This document shows, piece by piece, positions 8,803 through 17,144 of a DNA stretch of 35,565 bases; position 1 is the first letter of the stretch, and the number at the start of each line of letters is the position of its first letter. Under the pieces are notes generated by a model. It had not been told where the DNA came from. It did not search any database and saw only the letters and a program-made list of their open reading frames with translations. Origin of the DNA: Gemmatimonadota bacterium (GTDB taxonomy: Bacteria > Gemmatimonadota > Gemmatimonadetes > Gemmatimonadales > Gemmatimonadaceae); assembly GCA_947462095.1 (NCBI GenBank), contig CANHNQ010000021.1, positions 1 through 35,565 on the forward strand. The letters run 5' to 3'. Both the position numbers and the translations under genes were made by a program.

Positions 8803-8831
8803 AACGTAGAGGGATCAAGCCGGTGCGGCAA
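8803..8831 (-). promoter_or_regulatory. Candidate promoter for rpsA
   Basis: On the minus strand TTGCCG (8826-8831) is followed after 17 bases by TACGTT (8803-8808), within the 143-base gap between aroA-cmk and rpsA. Match to consensus is moderate (4/6 and 3/6), spacing is ideal. It would give a leader of about 75 nt and let rpsA be expressed apart from the lysine operon. Confidence 0.35.
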
Positions 8832-8864
8832 TGGGTGGTGCGGAGCATGCCGGGCGTTCCGGCC

Positions 8865-10874
8865 CTATTGTCCGCGCAGCCGATCCCGGGTGGCCTTGGC
8901 CAACGCTACGATCCGCTCCACCTGCTCTTCCTGCGTCACCGTCGTGGTGTCGATGGTAATGGCATCCCGTGCCGGCGCGCTCTGCGCTGCGTCGAGGGCG
9001 TCGCGTGCCACCAGCGCCTCGGTCTCCTCGGCAATTTCGGCGTCGTTCGGGCGGCGGCCGAGTCGCTGGATCAGGCGACGCCGAGCCCGCTCCCACGGGT
9101 CGGCGATCAGGAACACCTTGAGCGCGGCGTCCGGAAACACGGCCGTTCCGATATCGCGGCCGTCCACCACCACATCGGTGGCCGCGCCGGCAGACCGGAC
9201 CTGCTCGTTGACCCACTGCCGAACCGGCGCCATCTGCGCGACCCGCGACACCTGACGGGTCACCGGCGCATCGCGCATCGCGTCGTCGTGTACCTGGCCG
9301 TCCACCAACGGCAGCACCGACCGCTCGGTGAGGCGCCATGTGATCCGGTGTGCTTCCGCAAGCAACGCCTCGGGGGCCCATTGCTCGGGCGGCACACCCG
9401 AAGCGAGCGCCAAGAGCGTGATGGCGCGGTAGAACGCCCCGGAATCCACGTGATGCACGCTGAGCCGCTGCGCGACCCACTGCGCCGTCGAGCTCTTCCC
9501 CGACGCCGCCGGCCCGTCGATCGCGATGACCAGCGGCGTCGGCTCGCTCATGTTGATTATTGCCCCTGCGGTGGGATGGGTGGCCGAACCGGTCGCCTGT
9601 GCGAGATCGCGCCAGAACGTCGGATATGACACCGCCACGCAGCCGGGATCGTCGATCGTGATGTGATTCCCCGGTATCGCGGCTAGGATGCCAAAGGCCA
9701 TCGCCAGTCGGTGATCGCCGTGCGTGACCACGTGTCCGGACAGACCGGCCTGCGAGCCGGTGATGCGCATGCCGTCGGCGAGTTCTTCGGCATCGACGCC
9801 AAGCCGCCGGAGGTTCTCGACCACCGCCCGGATACGATCACTCTCCTTCACGCGCAGTTCGCCCGCCTCGGTGATGCGCGTTTCCCCGGCGGACCGCGCC
9901 GCGACACAGGCGAGCATCGGCAGCTCGTCGATGCAGCGCGGAATCTCTGCACCGCCGATGGCGGTGCCCTGCAGGGACGCCGGATAGGCGACGACCGTGC
10001 CGATGGATTCGCCGCCGATGGTGCGTTCGTTCTCGACGTCAAGGCGCATCCCCATGCGCCGCAGCACGTCGAAGGCACCGGTGCGTGTGGGATTGAGACA
10101 CACATTCTCGAGACGCAGTACGCCATCGTCGGCGAGCGCGGCGAGAGCCGCGAAGAACGCGGCGGACGACGGATCGGACGGTACGACCACGTCGACGGGG
10201 TTCAACCGCTGGGCCGCCGGGAGCACGACGCCATCATCCGTCATCTCGAGGTGCACCCCGCGCGCCAACAGCATGCGCTCGGTGTGGTCGCGCGACCGCT
10301 GCGGCTCCTGCACCGTGACGCCCGAGCCCGAGGCGAGACCGGCGAGCAACAACGCCCCCTTCACCTGTGCGCTCGCGTGCGTGTTCACGACGGTGATCGC
10401 GGAGAGGGGCATGCCGTGCACGCGCATCGGTAAGCCATCGTGCCCGTCAGCGGACTCAAAGTCGATGCGCGCGCCCATGCCCGTGAGCGGCGCGGCGATG
10501 CGACGCATCGGCCGGCGACTGAGACTCGCATCCCCCTCGAAGCGTGCCACACGGCCCGGGAGTCCGGCCACGAGGCCGGCGACCAAACGCGTGGTGGTCC
10601 CGCTGTTGCCGCAGTCGAGGGCCGACTCGGGCGAATGCAGCGCGGCGACACCGTGACCGTGGACGATGAAGTCATCGCTCAACGCCGGGATATCCGCCCC
10701 CATCGCGCGTAACGCCGCCGCCGTGGCATGCACGTCAGCCGAGGCGAGGATATCGCGAATGCGCGAGGGGCCGCTCGCCATGGCGGCAAAGATCAGTGCA
10801 CGATGACTGATCGACTTGTCACCGGGAGCGCGGATGATGCCGCGCACCACCAATGGCGAGCGGGACGTACTCAC
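8865..10874 (-). CDS. aroA-cmk: Fused 3-phosphoshikimate 1-carboxyvinyltransferase (EPSP synthase) and cytidylate kinase
   Basis: One 669-residue frame encodes two enzymes. Residues 1 to about 430 are AroA, which joins shikimate-3-phosphate and PEP in aromatic amino acid synthesis; motifs are APGDKSISHRALIFAA (near 17), CGNSGTTTR (near 88), DASLSRRPM, ELRVKESDRIRA and HGDHRLAMAFG. Residues 442-669 are Cmk, which phosphorylates CMP and dCMP, with the P-loop IDGPAASGKSSTA, VVDGRDIGTAVFP and the lid segment ARRRLIQRLGRR. No stop separates them; a linker of about 12 residues (ATGSATHPTAGA) joins them. An in-frame ATG at 9551 opens the Cmk part (MSEPTPLV), so a free kinase could also be made, though no strong Shine-Dalgarno precedes it. 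The start is GTG 10874, overlapping the dapD stop as GTGA. aroA-cmk-rpsA is a known gene order; such fusions occur in scattered lineages. Confidence 0.95.
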   Translation of the reverse strand: MSTSRSPLVVRGIIRAPGDKSISHRALIFAAMASGPSRIRDILASADVHATAAALRAMGADIPALSDDFIVHGHGVAALHSPESALDCGNSGTTTRLVAGLVAGLPGRVARFEGDASLSRRPMRRIAAPLTGMGARIDFESADGHDGLPMRVHGMPLSAITVVNTHASAQVKGALLLAGLASGSGVTVQEPQRSRDHTERMLLARGVHLEMTDDGVVLPAAQRLNPVDVVVPSDPSSAAFFAALAALADDGVLRLENVCLNPTRTGAFDVLRRMGMRLDVENERTIGGESIGTVVAYPASLQGTAIGGAEIPRCIDELPMLACVAARSAGETRITEAGELRVKESDRIRAVVENLRRLGVDAEELADGMRITGSQAGLSGHVVTHGDHRLAMAFGILAAIPGNHITIDDPGCVAVSYPTFWRDLAQATGSATHPTAGAIINMSEPTPLVIAIDGPAASGKSSTAQWVAQRLSVHHVDSGAFYRAITLLALASGVPPEQWAPEALLAEAHRITWRLTERSVLPLVDGQVHDDAMRDAPVTRQVSRVAQMAPVRQWVNEQVRSAGAATDVVVDGRDIGTAVFPDAALKVFLIADPWERARRRLIQRLGRRPNDAEIAEETEALVARDALDAAQSAPARDAITIDTTTVTQEEQVERIVALAKATRDRLRGQ

Positions 10875-11722
10875 CGCAACCAGGCCTCGAGCGCGGTGGC
10901 GGCATCGGTGCGATCGTCGCGGTACTTCACGATGACAGGCGTTTGCAGCGACAGCCCCTGTGCGTCGCCGAACGCGGACGTCACGCGACGCGCGCCGGGC
11001 ACGACGACCGCGCCCTCCGGAATGATCAGCGGCTGATCGCCGGTGGCGCGGTGGACGGTTTCCTTGACGAGATCGTACACCGGCGTGCCCCGGGTGAGGA
11101 TGACGCCAGCGCCCAGCACCGCCTTGGCGCGTACCACGGTACCCTCGTACACGCCGCAGTTGCCACCCACAATGACATCGTCTTCGATGATGACCGGTGA
11201 GGCGTTGATGGGTTCGAGCACACCACCGATCTGCGCCGCCGCACTGAGGTGCACCCGCTCACCGATCTGCGCACAGGAGCCAACGAGAGCGTGGGAATCA
11301 ACCATCGTGCCGCGGCCGACATACGCACCGACGTTGATGTACATCGGCGGCATGCAGACGACGTTCGGGGCGAGGTAGGCCCCCCGGCGCACCGTTGAAC
11401 CGCCCGGCACGATGCGCACCTGATTCTCGACGCGGAACTCCCTGGTGGGATACGTGTGCTTATCGAGAAAATGAAAAGGCGCCTGCCCCGGCATTTCCAC
11501 GACACGCCCGATCCGGAAGCCCAACAGGATCGCGCGCTTCACCCACGGGACCGCGTGCCACGTGCCCTCCGCATCGCGACGTGCGGCGCGGATGTCGCCG
11601 CGCTCCAGCAGCGCGAGCGCTTGATCGAACAGACTCTGCGCGTCGGACGGGAGCGTCACGCCGCCATCCAGCAGGAGAGGATCGTTGAAGCGCGCTTCGA
11701 GTTCGGTCAGCGAGAAGGCCAT
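10871..11722 (-). CDS. dapD: Tetrahydrodipicolinate N-succinyltransferase
   Basis: Transfers a succinyl group from succinyl-CoA to tetrahydrodipicolinate, committing the pathway to the succinylase branch of diaminopimelate synthesis. The 283-residue protein (E. coli 274) has the helical N-domain, the family segment WVKRAILLGFRIGR (about 60-73), and a left-handed beta-helix of hexapeptide repeats (RRGAYLAPNVVCMPPMYINVG..., GTMVDSHALVGSCAQIGERV, GGNCGVYEGTVVRAKAVLGAG), ending with the DapD cap (LSLQTPVIVKYRD). ATG 11722 is the only family-like start; the sequence before it is pyrimidine-rich (CCTCCTTTC) with no Shine-Dalgarno. It follows dapA after 42 bases and overlaps aroA-cmk by four. Confidence 0.95.
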   Translation of the reverse strand: MAFSLTELEARFNDPLLLDGGVTLPSDAQSLFDQALALLERGDIRAARRDAEGTWHAVPWVKRAILLGFRIGRVVEMPGQAPFHFLDKHTYPTREFRVENQVRIVPGGSTVRRGAYLAPNVVCMPPMYINVGAYVGRGTMVDSHALVGSCAQIGERVHLSAAAQIGGVLEPINASPVIIEDDVIVGGNCGVYEGTVVRAKAVLGAGVILTRGTPVYDLVKETVHRATGDQPLIIPEGAVVVPGARRVTSAFGDAQGLSLQTPVIVKYRDDRTDAATALEAWLR

Positions 11723-11764
11723 GAGATCAGCATCGTGTGAAAGGAGGAATCGACGGACGAAACG

Positions 11765-12655
11765 TTACGACGCGAGTGCGCCAGCCTGCACCAGCGCCGC
11801 GCGCACCAGCGGATGATGCCCTGCGAGGAGCGGGACAAGCGGGAGTCGCAGTTCATCCTGCATGCGCCCCATCATCGCCAGCATCGCTTTCACCGGAAGC
11901 GGATTCGATTCGATGAACGCGGCGTGCGCGACGGGTGCCAGGCGCGCATCGAGCCGCCGCGCCGCCGCCAGATCCCCACGTGCGAGGGCGTCGCACAACG
12001 CCGCCATCAGTGCGGGGACGACGTTCGAAACCACCGAAATCACCCCGTCACCGCCGTGCGCCATGACACTGAGGGTGAGTCCATCGTCTCCCGAGAGGAC
12101 CGCGAAGTGCTCCGGACGTTCGCGGATGATCTGCGTGATCTGCGCGAGATTGCCCGAGGCTTCCTTGACCGCCACGAAGCGCGGGTCGTTGGCCAGCTCG
12201 AGGCAGCTGCGGGGCTCGAGATTGATCCCAGTACGCCCCGGGACATTGTAGAGCACAATCGGCAGATCACACGCGTCCGCGATGGCACGAAAGTGCGCGA
12301 CCATCGCGCGTTGTGGCGGCTTGTTGTACATCGGGGTGACATGCAGCAGATGCGTCGCGCCGATGGCCTTCATCTCAATTGAGGTGGCGATCGCCCGCCG
12401 GGTATCGTTCGAACCGGCGCCGGCGATGACCGGCACGCGACCGTTCACCTGTTCGACGGTGATCTCGACGACCCGCCGATGCTCCGCGGGGGCGAGGGTG
12501 ACGGCTTCACCGGTCGACCCGCAGGGAATGACCATGTGCACGCCCTCGGTGACTTGCCACTCCACGAACGCCCGGAGGGCAACCTCGTCAATCGAACCGT
12601 CTGCCATGAACGGCGTGACGAGCGCGGTACCGCACCCGAAGAGTCGCTGCGCCAT
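11765..12655 (-). CDS. dapA: 4-hydroxy-tetrahydrodipicolinate synthase
   Basis: Condenses aspartate semialdehyde and pyruvate, the first step unique to lysine/diaminopimelate synthesis. The 296-residue TIM barrel contains GCGTALVTPF near the start, the PCGSTGEA signature (near 45-52, with the TGE of pyruvate binding), HLLHVTPMYNKPPQ, the catalytic Tyr in VLYNVPGRTG and the Schiff-base Lys in FVAVKEASGN. ATG 12655 gives MAQRLFGCGTAL, which fits the family. A TTG at 12679 overlaps the dapB stop and could extend the protein by eight residues. The usual allosteric lysine site cannot be judged by eye. It sits between dapB and dapD. Confidence 0.96.
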   Translation of the reverse strand: MAQRLFGCGTALVTPFMADGSIDEVALRAFVEWQVTEGVHMVIPCGSTGEAVTLAPAEHRRVVEITVEQVNGRVPVIAGAGSNDTRRAIATSIEMKAIGATHLLHVTPMYNKPPQRAMVAHFRAIADACDLPIVLYNVPGRTGINLEPRSCLELANDPRFVAVKEASGNLAQITQIIRERPEHFAVLSGDDGLTLSVMAHGGDGVISVVSNVVPALMAALCDALARGDLAAARRLDARLAPVAHAAFIESNPLPVKAMLAMMGRMQDELRLPLVPLLAGHHPLVRAALVQAGALAS

Positions 12656-12675
12656 TGTTGGTCCGCGCTGAGAGG

Positions 12676-13392
12676 TCAAGAGTTCGCCTGGCGCGCTGCC
12701 AGGACGTCACGCATCGTGTACACGCGTGGCGCGCGCGCGTCCGCGAGCCAGCGGGCCGCCGTGAGCGCGCCGTCGGCGAAGACCCGCCGGTCGCGGGCTT
12801 CGTGCACGAGCCGAATCTGCTCGAACGGCGCATCGAAGATGATCTCGTGCGTGCCGGGCACCGAGCCGGTGCGCACACTCGTGATCGGTACGTCGCGCTC
12901 GAGGCCTGCCCGCAACCGTTCGGCGATGGCGATGCCCGTCCCGGACGGCGCATCGAGCTTGGCAATGTGATGCGTCTCGACGACGTGCGCGTCGAAGCCG
13001 GACACCTGCCGGGCGCGTGTCGCCGCGTCCTCTGCGATCGCGAGGAAGAGTTGCACGCCAATGCTAAAGTTCGGCGACCACAACACGGCGCACTGCGCCG
13101 TGTGTGCCGCCGCCTCGATCACCGGCAGCTGCGCCGACCAGCCGGTCGTGCCGATCACGACCGGGCACCCCAGCTGCAGCAGCGCGATGGCATTGCGCAC
13201 CGACGACTCCGGCGTGGTGAATTCGATCGCCACCTGCGCGCCGTGCAGGTCGCCGGCCGTGACACCATGCGCCATCTCCGCGGCATCGAGCCGCGCGACG
13301 ATCTCGCAGCCCCGCTCGGGGGCGAGCGCGTCGAGCGCGCGGCCCATACGTCCCATGCCAATCAGGGCGACACGCACTGGCGCGCCGCTCAC
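12676..13392 (-). CDS. dapB: 4-hydroxy-tetrahydrodipicolinate reductase
   Basis: Reduces the DapA product with NAD(P)H to tetrahydrodipicolinate. The 238-residue protein has a short Rossmann loop (VALIGMGRMGRAL, near 8-20), EFTTPES (near 57-63), VIGTTGW (near 79-85), SPNFSIGVQLF and the active-site block ETHHIAKLDAPSGTG (near 140-154). The two histidines and the lysine of the block are kept; the Arg-His found after them in E. coli is Ile-Ala here, a variation seen in other phyla. At 238 residues it is shorter than E. coli DapB (273). GTG 13392 overlaps the lysC stop as GTGA. Confidence 0.95.
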   Translation of the reverse strand: MSGAPVRVALIGMGRMGRALDALAPERGCEIVARLDAAEMAHGVTAGDLHGAQVAIEFTTPESSVRNAIALLQLGCPVVIGTTGWSAQLPVIEAAAHTAQCAVLWSPNFSIGVQLFLAIAEDAATRARQVSGFDAHVVETHHIAKLDAPSGTGIAIAERLRAGLERDVPITSVRTGSVPGTHEIIFDAPFEQIRLVHEARDRRVFADGALTAARWLADARAPRVYTMRDVLAARQANS

Positions 13393-14744
13393 GAGGGCTG
13401 CTCGAAAAATGCCGCGTGCAGTCGCTGCATCGCCGGCACGACCTGCTCGTCGTCGATCACCAGCGTGAAGTTGATGCCCGTGGCGCTGAGGGAGGCCATG
13501 TATACCGGAATCGGCCCGAGCGCGATGAGCGCGTCGGCAATGGCGCGGCTGCCGTCGGCGATGCCGGCGCCGACGATCGCCACGATGCCACTGCGTCGCT
13601 CCACAGCCACATCACCGAACGCGGCCAGATCCTGCAGAATGGCGCCAAGGTTCGTGGCGTCGTCGAGCGTGACCGACACCGACACTTCGGACGTCGTCAC
13701 GACGTCGACCGACGTGCGATGTGTTTCGAAGACTTCGAACACGCGGCGCAGAAACCCAGGCGCCAGCAACATTCGGGACGACCGGAGCTTCACGAGCGTG
13801 GTGCTGCGCTTGCCGGCGATGGCGCGCACGGGAAGACGTGGCGCATCAAAGGCGATCATCGTCCCCTTCCCGTCCGGCTTGCGCGAATTGAACACAAACA
13901 CGGGAATCCCGCGTTGCACGGCGGGCGCGATGGTCGCTGGATGCAGTACCTTGGCGCCGAACGCCGCCAGTTCCGCCGCTTCGTCGAAGCTGATGCGTTC
14001 AATGAGCTGCGCCGCCGGAATCACGCGGGGGTCCGCCGTCAACATGCCGTCGACGTCGGTCCAGATCTCGATCGCGGTCGCCTCGATGGCTGCCCCAATC
14101 AGCGACGCCGAATAGTCGGACCCGCCACGGCCAAGCGTGGTCGTCACCCGTCCTGGTGCCGACCCGACAAATCCTCCCATGACCGGAATCTTCCCCTGCT
14201 TCAGCAGCGGCAGCAGGACCTCCTGGGCGGCGAGCGCAATCCGGTCGACATCTGGTTCGGCGCGCGTGAAGGAGTCGTTCGTCTTCATCACATCGCGCGC
14301 ATCGACCCAGACCGCGGGAAAGCCACGATGACGGAATGCCGCCGCGACGATCTGGGACGACAACAGCTCGCCGAGTGCCGCGACCGTATCGAGCGAACGC
14401 GGCGTGAGATAGCCGAGCGTCCGAAACGCTTCGGCCAAGTGGGCCAATTCGTCGAAACTGGCGCTGATGTCGAGCGCCAGCTCCTCCGCCTCCTTCGACC
14501 CGTCGAGCAGCGCGTGGACTTCACGCAGGTGACGGTCGCGCAGTTGCTCGACCAGCTGCAGCGCCACGAGGAGTTCGCCGCCCGCCGCCTTGTGGGCCAG
14601 ATCGAGCAGTACGTTCGTGGCACCGCCCAGCGCGGACACGACGACCACGGGTTGGCTGGCCTGCTTGCTGACGATGACGTCGATCACTCGCGTGATGGCG
14701 GCCGCGTCGGCCACCGAGGTACCACCGAACTTGGAGACGATCAC
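13389..14744 (-). CDS. lysC: Aspartate kinase
   Basis: Phosphorylates aspartate, the entry step to lysine, threonine and methionine. The 451-residue protein starts with the kinase signature VSKFGGTSVADA, has GGFVGSAPGRVTTTLGRGGSDYSAS (about 198-222) and WTDVDGMLTADPRVIPAA (about 235-252), and ends in two ACT domains from about residue 300 (LVKLRSSRMLLAPGFLRRVFEV; VSVTLDD; VAIVGAGIAD). It is monofunctional: no homoserine dehydrogenase is attached. The long insert before residue 110 resembles class III/LysC-like enzymes. Its place in a lysine operon suggests control by lysine through the ACT domains, but this is inferred. GTG 14744 overlaps the asd stop as GTGA. Confidence 0.96.
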   Translation of the reverse strand: MIVSKFGGTSVADAAAITRVIDVIVSKQASQPVVVVSALGGATNVLLDLAHKAAGGELLVALQLVEQLRDRHLREVHALLDGSKEAEELALDISASFDELAHLAEAFRTLGYLTPRSLDTVAALGELLSSQIVAAAFRHRGFPAVWVDARDVMKTNDSFTRAEPDVDRIALAAQEVLLPLLKQGKIPVMGGFVGSAPGRVTTTLGRGGSDYSASLIGAAIEATAIEIWTDVDGMLTADPRVIPAAQLIERISFDEAAELAAFGAKVLHPATIAPAVQRGIPVFVFNSRKPDGKGTMIAFDAPRLPVRAIAGKRSTTLVKLRSSRMLLAPGFLRRVFEVFETHRTSVDVVTTSEVSVSVTLDDATNLGAILQDLAAFGDVAVERRSGIVAIVGAGIADGSRAIADALIALGPIPVYMASLSATGINFTLVIDDEQVVPAMQRLHAAFFEQPS

Positions 14745-15817
14745 GTCGCCACCAGCCCGTCGAGCTGACCGGTGGCCACCAGCAGTTCCGCATTGAGAAT
14801 CGATCCGCCCGCGGCGCCGCGCACGACGTTGTGCGCCATGGCCACCAGCCGCAGATCGAACAGATTGTCCGCCCGGACGCGACCGATCGTCACGGCCATC
14901 CCATTCCCGGCGTTCACGTCGCGGCGTGCCTGCGGACGATCCTGCTCATCGCGCACGATCAGGGCCGGCACCGGTGCCGAGGGGAGGCCCTCGACCGCGG
15001 CAAAGCCTTTCCAGGCGCGCAACGTCTCGAGCGCTTGCTCCGGCGTGGGCGCGCGCTCGAAAGCCACCGAGAGACACACCGTGTGGCCATGTTCGACCGC
15101 GACGCGATTGGCGTGCGCACTCGTCACGATCGGGGCAGAGACGATCGCGGCGCCGTTATACGTCCCGAGCAGTTTCACGAGCTCCGCTTCGATCTTGGGC
15201 TCTTCGTCGCCGATATACGGGATCACATTGCCGAGAATATCGAGCGATGGCACACCGGGATATCCGGCGCCCGATACCGCCTGCATGGTGGTGACAAACA
15301 CCTTCGTGACGCCGAACGCTGTGTGCAACGGCGCGAGCGCCATGGCGGCGACGGTCACCGCACAGTTGGCGTTCGTCACGATGCCCCCGGGCCATCCGCG
15401 GTTCGCGCGCTGCTGCGTGAGCAGCGCGAGGTGATCGCCGTTCACTTCCGGAATGACCAGCGGAACGTCGGACTCCATCCGGTAGTTCTTCGCGTTGCTG
15501 AGCACGAGGCGTCCCGCGGCGGCGAAGGCGGCCTCGACGTCCCCAGCAACCGACGAGTCAAGCGCGGAGAAGATGATCGGTGCCATCACCTGCGCCGGCG
15601 TGCATCCTTTCACCTGCAATCCGGCCACCGCCGGCGGCATCGTGCCCTCGAGCCACCGCGTGGCCGACGCATACGATTTCCCCGCGCTGCGCTCAGAGGC
15701 AGCGACTTCGACGAGATCGAACCAGGGGTGGCCTTCGAGCAGGCGGATGAAAGCCTGGCCAACGGCACCGGTGGCGCCAAGAACGGCGACCGGCCAACGG
15801 GTCACGGGCGTAGTCAT
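14741..15817 (-). CDS. asd: Aspartate-semialdehyde dehydrogenase, archaeal/fungal type
   Basis: Reduces aspartyl phosphate to aspartate semialdehyde with NADPH. The 358-residue protein has the NADPH loop VLGATGAVGQAF (near 12-23), the catalytic Cys in VTNANCAVT (near 147-155), the block MQAVSGAGYPGVPSLDILGN, the segment IGDEEPKIEAELVKLLG, and APIVTSAHANRVAVEHGHT with the base histidine. The blocks around SGAGYPGVPSLDI and GDEEPKIE are those of the archaeal and fungal branch (yeast Hom2-like) rather than of E. coli Asd. ATG 15817 overlaps the stop of the peptidase gene as ATGA, and its own stop overlaps lysC as GTGA, so the aspartate-pathway genes are translationally chained. Confidence 0.95.
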   Translation of the reverse strand: MTTPVTRWPVAVLGATGAVGQAFIRLLEGHPWFDLVEVAASERSAGKSYASATRWLEGTMPPAVAGLQVKGCTPAQVMAPIIFSALDSSVAGDVEAAFAAAGRLVLSNAKNYRMESDVPLVIPEVNGDHLALLTQQRANRGWPGGIVTNANCAVTVAAMALAPLHTAFGVTKVFVTTMQAVSGAGYPGVPSLDILGNVIPYIGDEEPKIEAELVKLLGTYNGAAIVSAPIVTSAHANRVAVEHGHTVCLSVAFERAPTPEQALETLRAWKGFAAVEGLPSAPVPALIVRDEQDRPQARRDVNAGNGMAVTIGRVRADNLFDLRLVAMAHNVVRGAAGGSILNAELLVATGQLDGLVAT

Positions 15818-16806
15818 GCGAGCAGGGTGCGGACGATACGTTCGTAAGCGCCGACAGACGCCTCGAGTTCCGCCAGATCGATGTATTCGAGCGGCGTATG
15901 GGCCACGTGAATGGAGCCGGGCCCGAAGAGCAGCGGCGTCCCCCAGCGATCGAGCAGCGGGATGTCGCTTGTGTACGCAACGGGTACCACCTCAAAGCCG
16001 TTGAGCACGTGAAAATGCTGCGCCGGGATATGCGATCCCCAAATCAGCTCCGCGCGCTCGCCAGCCCACTCGGCAAAGGCCGCCTTTACCGGCGCGACAT
16101 CGCCGACGAGCCGAATCATGATCTCGGCTTCGGCGAGCCCCGGGACGATGTTGGCCTCAGTGCCGGCGCGCAGGACGCCGACATTGCAGGTAGTCTCCCC
16201 GAGCACCGGATCGGTCGGGAGTACGAGTCCGGGCAGCCGGGGGAGCAGGTCGAGCAACGGTGTGAGCGCACTGCTTCCCAGATGCGCATACGCGGAGTGC
16301 GCCTCCCGCCCGCGGACGCGCACGATCACACGCTGCGCACCCTTGCACCCTGAGGCCAGCTTGCTTTCGGTCGGTTCGCCGTTGACCAGGAATTTGCTCG
16401 TCGCAGGCAGGCGGTTCGCGGCGATCGCGCCAGGCGAGCCCTTCTCCTCCCCCACCACGAACAGTAAGTCCACCCGATCTTCGCCCGCGTCCGCTAAGCG
16501 CTGCGCGGCGATCATCATCGCCGCGGCGATGCCCTTCGCGTCGGAGGAGCCGCGACCGTACAACCGACGTCCTTCAAGCCGGGGCGGCACGTAGGGCGGG
16601 ACGGTGTCGAGGTGCGTCGAGAGCGTTACGCCGCCACCGCGACGGGTGGCCCAGACGTTCGAGCGCCCCGGCTCGACTTCCTGGAGCGAAACGTTCCAGC
16701 CGCGCGCGCTGAGCCAGCGCGCAGCCAAGTCCACCGCCTCCCGTTCGCGGCCGGTGGTGGAGTCGACAGAGAGCAATTCGGTGGCGAGCGTGACGACGTC
16801 AGACAT
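15814..16806 (-). CDS. dapE: M20 family metallohydrolase, probably succinyl-diaminopimelate desuccinylase
   Basis: M20 enzymes use a two-metal centre to cleave amide bonds; DapE removes succinate from N-succinyl-LL-diaminopimelate. The 330-residue protein has the metal-binding STHLDTVPP (near 68-76), YGRGSSDAKG (near 87-96), the catalytic pair in VVGEEKGSPG (near 121-130), the dimerisation-domain HSAYAHLG and the C-terminal metal histidine in HVAHTPLEYI. ArgE (acetylornithine deacetylase) and LysK share these motifs. DapE is preferred because the gene opens an operon with asd, lysC, dapB, dapA and dapD; DapD makes the succinylated pathway intermediate, so a desuccinylase is expected. ATG 16806 is chosen over TTG 16821. 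No clear Shine-Dalgarno sequence is seen. Confidence 0.75.
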   Translation of the reverse strand: MSDVVTLATELLSVDSTTGREREAVDLAARWLSARGWNVSLQEVEPGRSNVWATRRGGGVTLSTHLDTVPPYVPPRLEGRRLYGRGSSDAKGIAAAMMIAAQRLADAGEDRVDLLFVVGEEKGSPGAIAANRLPATSKFLVNGEPTESKLASGCKGAQRVIVRVRGREAHSAYAHLGSSALTPLLDLLPRLPGLVLPTDPVLGETTCNVGVLRAGTEANIVPGLAEAEIMIRLVGDVAPVKAAFAEWAGERAELIWGSHIPAQHFHVLNGFEVVPVAYTSDIPLLDRWGTPLLFGPGSIHVAHTPLEYIDLAELEASVGAYERIVRTLLA

Positions 16807-16838
16807 GATCGAAACATACAATCGCCGCCGTCGGCCTC

Positions 16839-17060
16839 CTACTGCATGTACTCCGCGATTGCCTGCGAGAGTGTCAGATCGTCCATGACGTCATCCCAAC
16901 CCGGGGCCACCAGCGCGATGACCCGCTCGGCGCCCGAGTTGCACTCGATGGCCACCGTGTCTGCAGGGAGCGCCGCGGCAGCGTCACGCTGCTCGACGGG
17001 CACTTCCGGCAATTCGAGGCAAATCCATGTCGTACCGCGCGGGTCGCGCACTGTTCGCAT
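16839..17060 (-). CDS. Small protein of unknown function, 73 residues
   Basis: I do not recognise a named family. The protein starts MRTVRDPRGTTWICLELPEV, has a hydrophobic central strand region (DTVAIECNSGAERVIALVAPGW) and an acidic helical end (DDVMDDLTLSQAIAEYMQ). ATG 17060 is supported by GGAG at 17066-17069, five bases upstream; a farther ATG (17120) lacks such a site. The pattern of a D-x-x-G-x-x-W start, then a strand and an end with W and acidic residues recalls small unnamed proteins I associate with Gemmatimonadota; this is memory, not a search. It lies between tRNA-Leu and the lysine operon, 32 bases before dapE, so it may be the operon's first gene. Confidence 0.6.
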   Translation of the reverse strand: MRTVRDPRGTTWICLELPEVPVEQRDAAAALPADTVAIECNSGAERVIALVAPGWDDVMDDLTLSQAIAEYMQ

Positions 17061-17144
17061 CTGGGCTCCAGGCCACTGGGAGAACGAGAGTACGCGACGT
17101 GCGCGTACCAACCACACCATGCCGTGCGGGCGACGACGACCGCG

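Noticed and set aside
6928-9255. Very long open frame (775 codons) on the plus strand opposite rpsA and cmk
   Set aside because: It is a mirror of the rpsA codons, rich in H, D, R and L from GC-biased third positions, with no family resemblance. rpsA on the other strand is certain.
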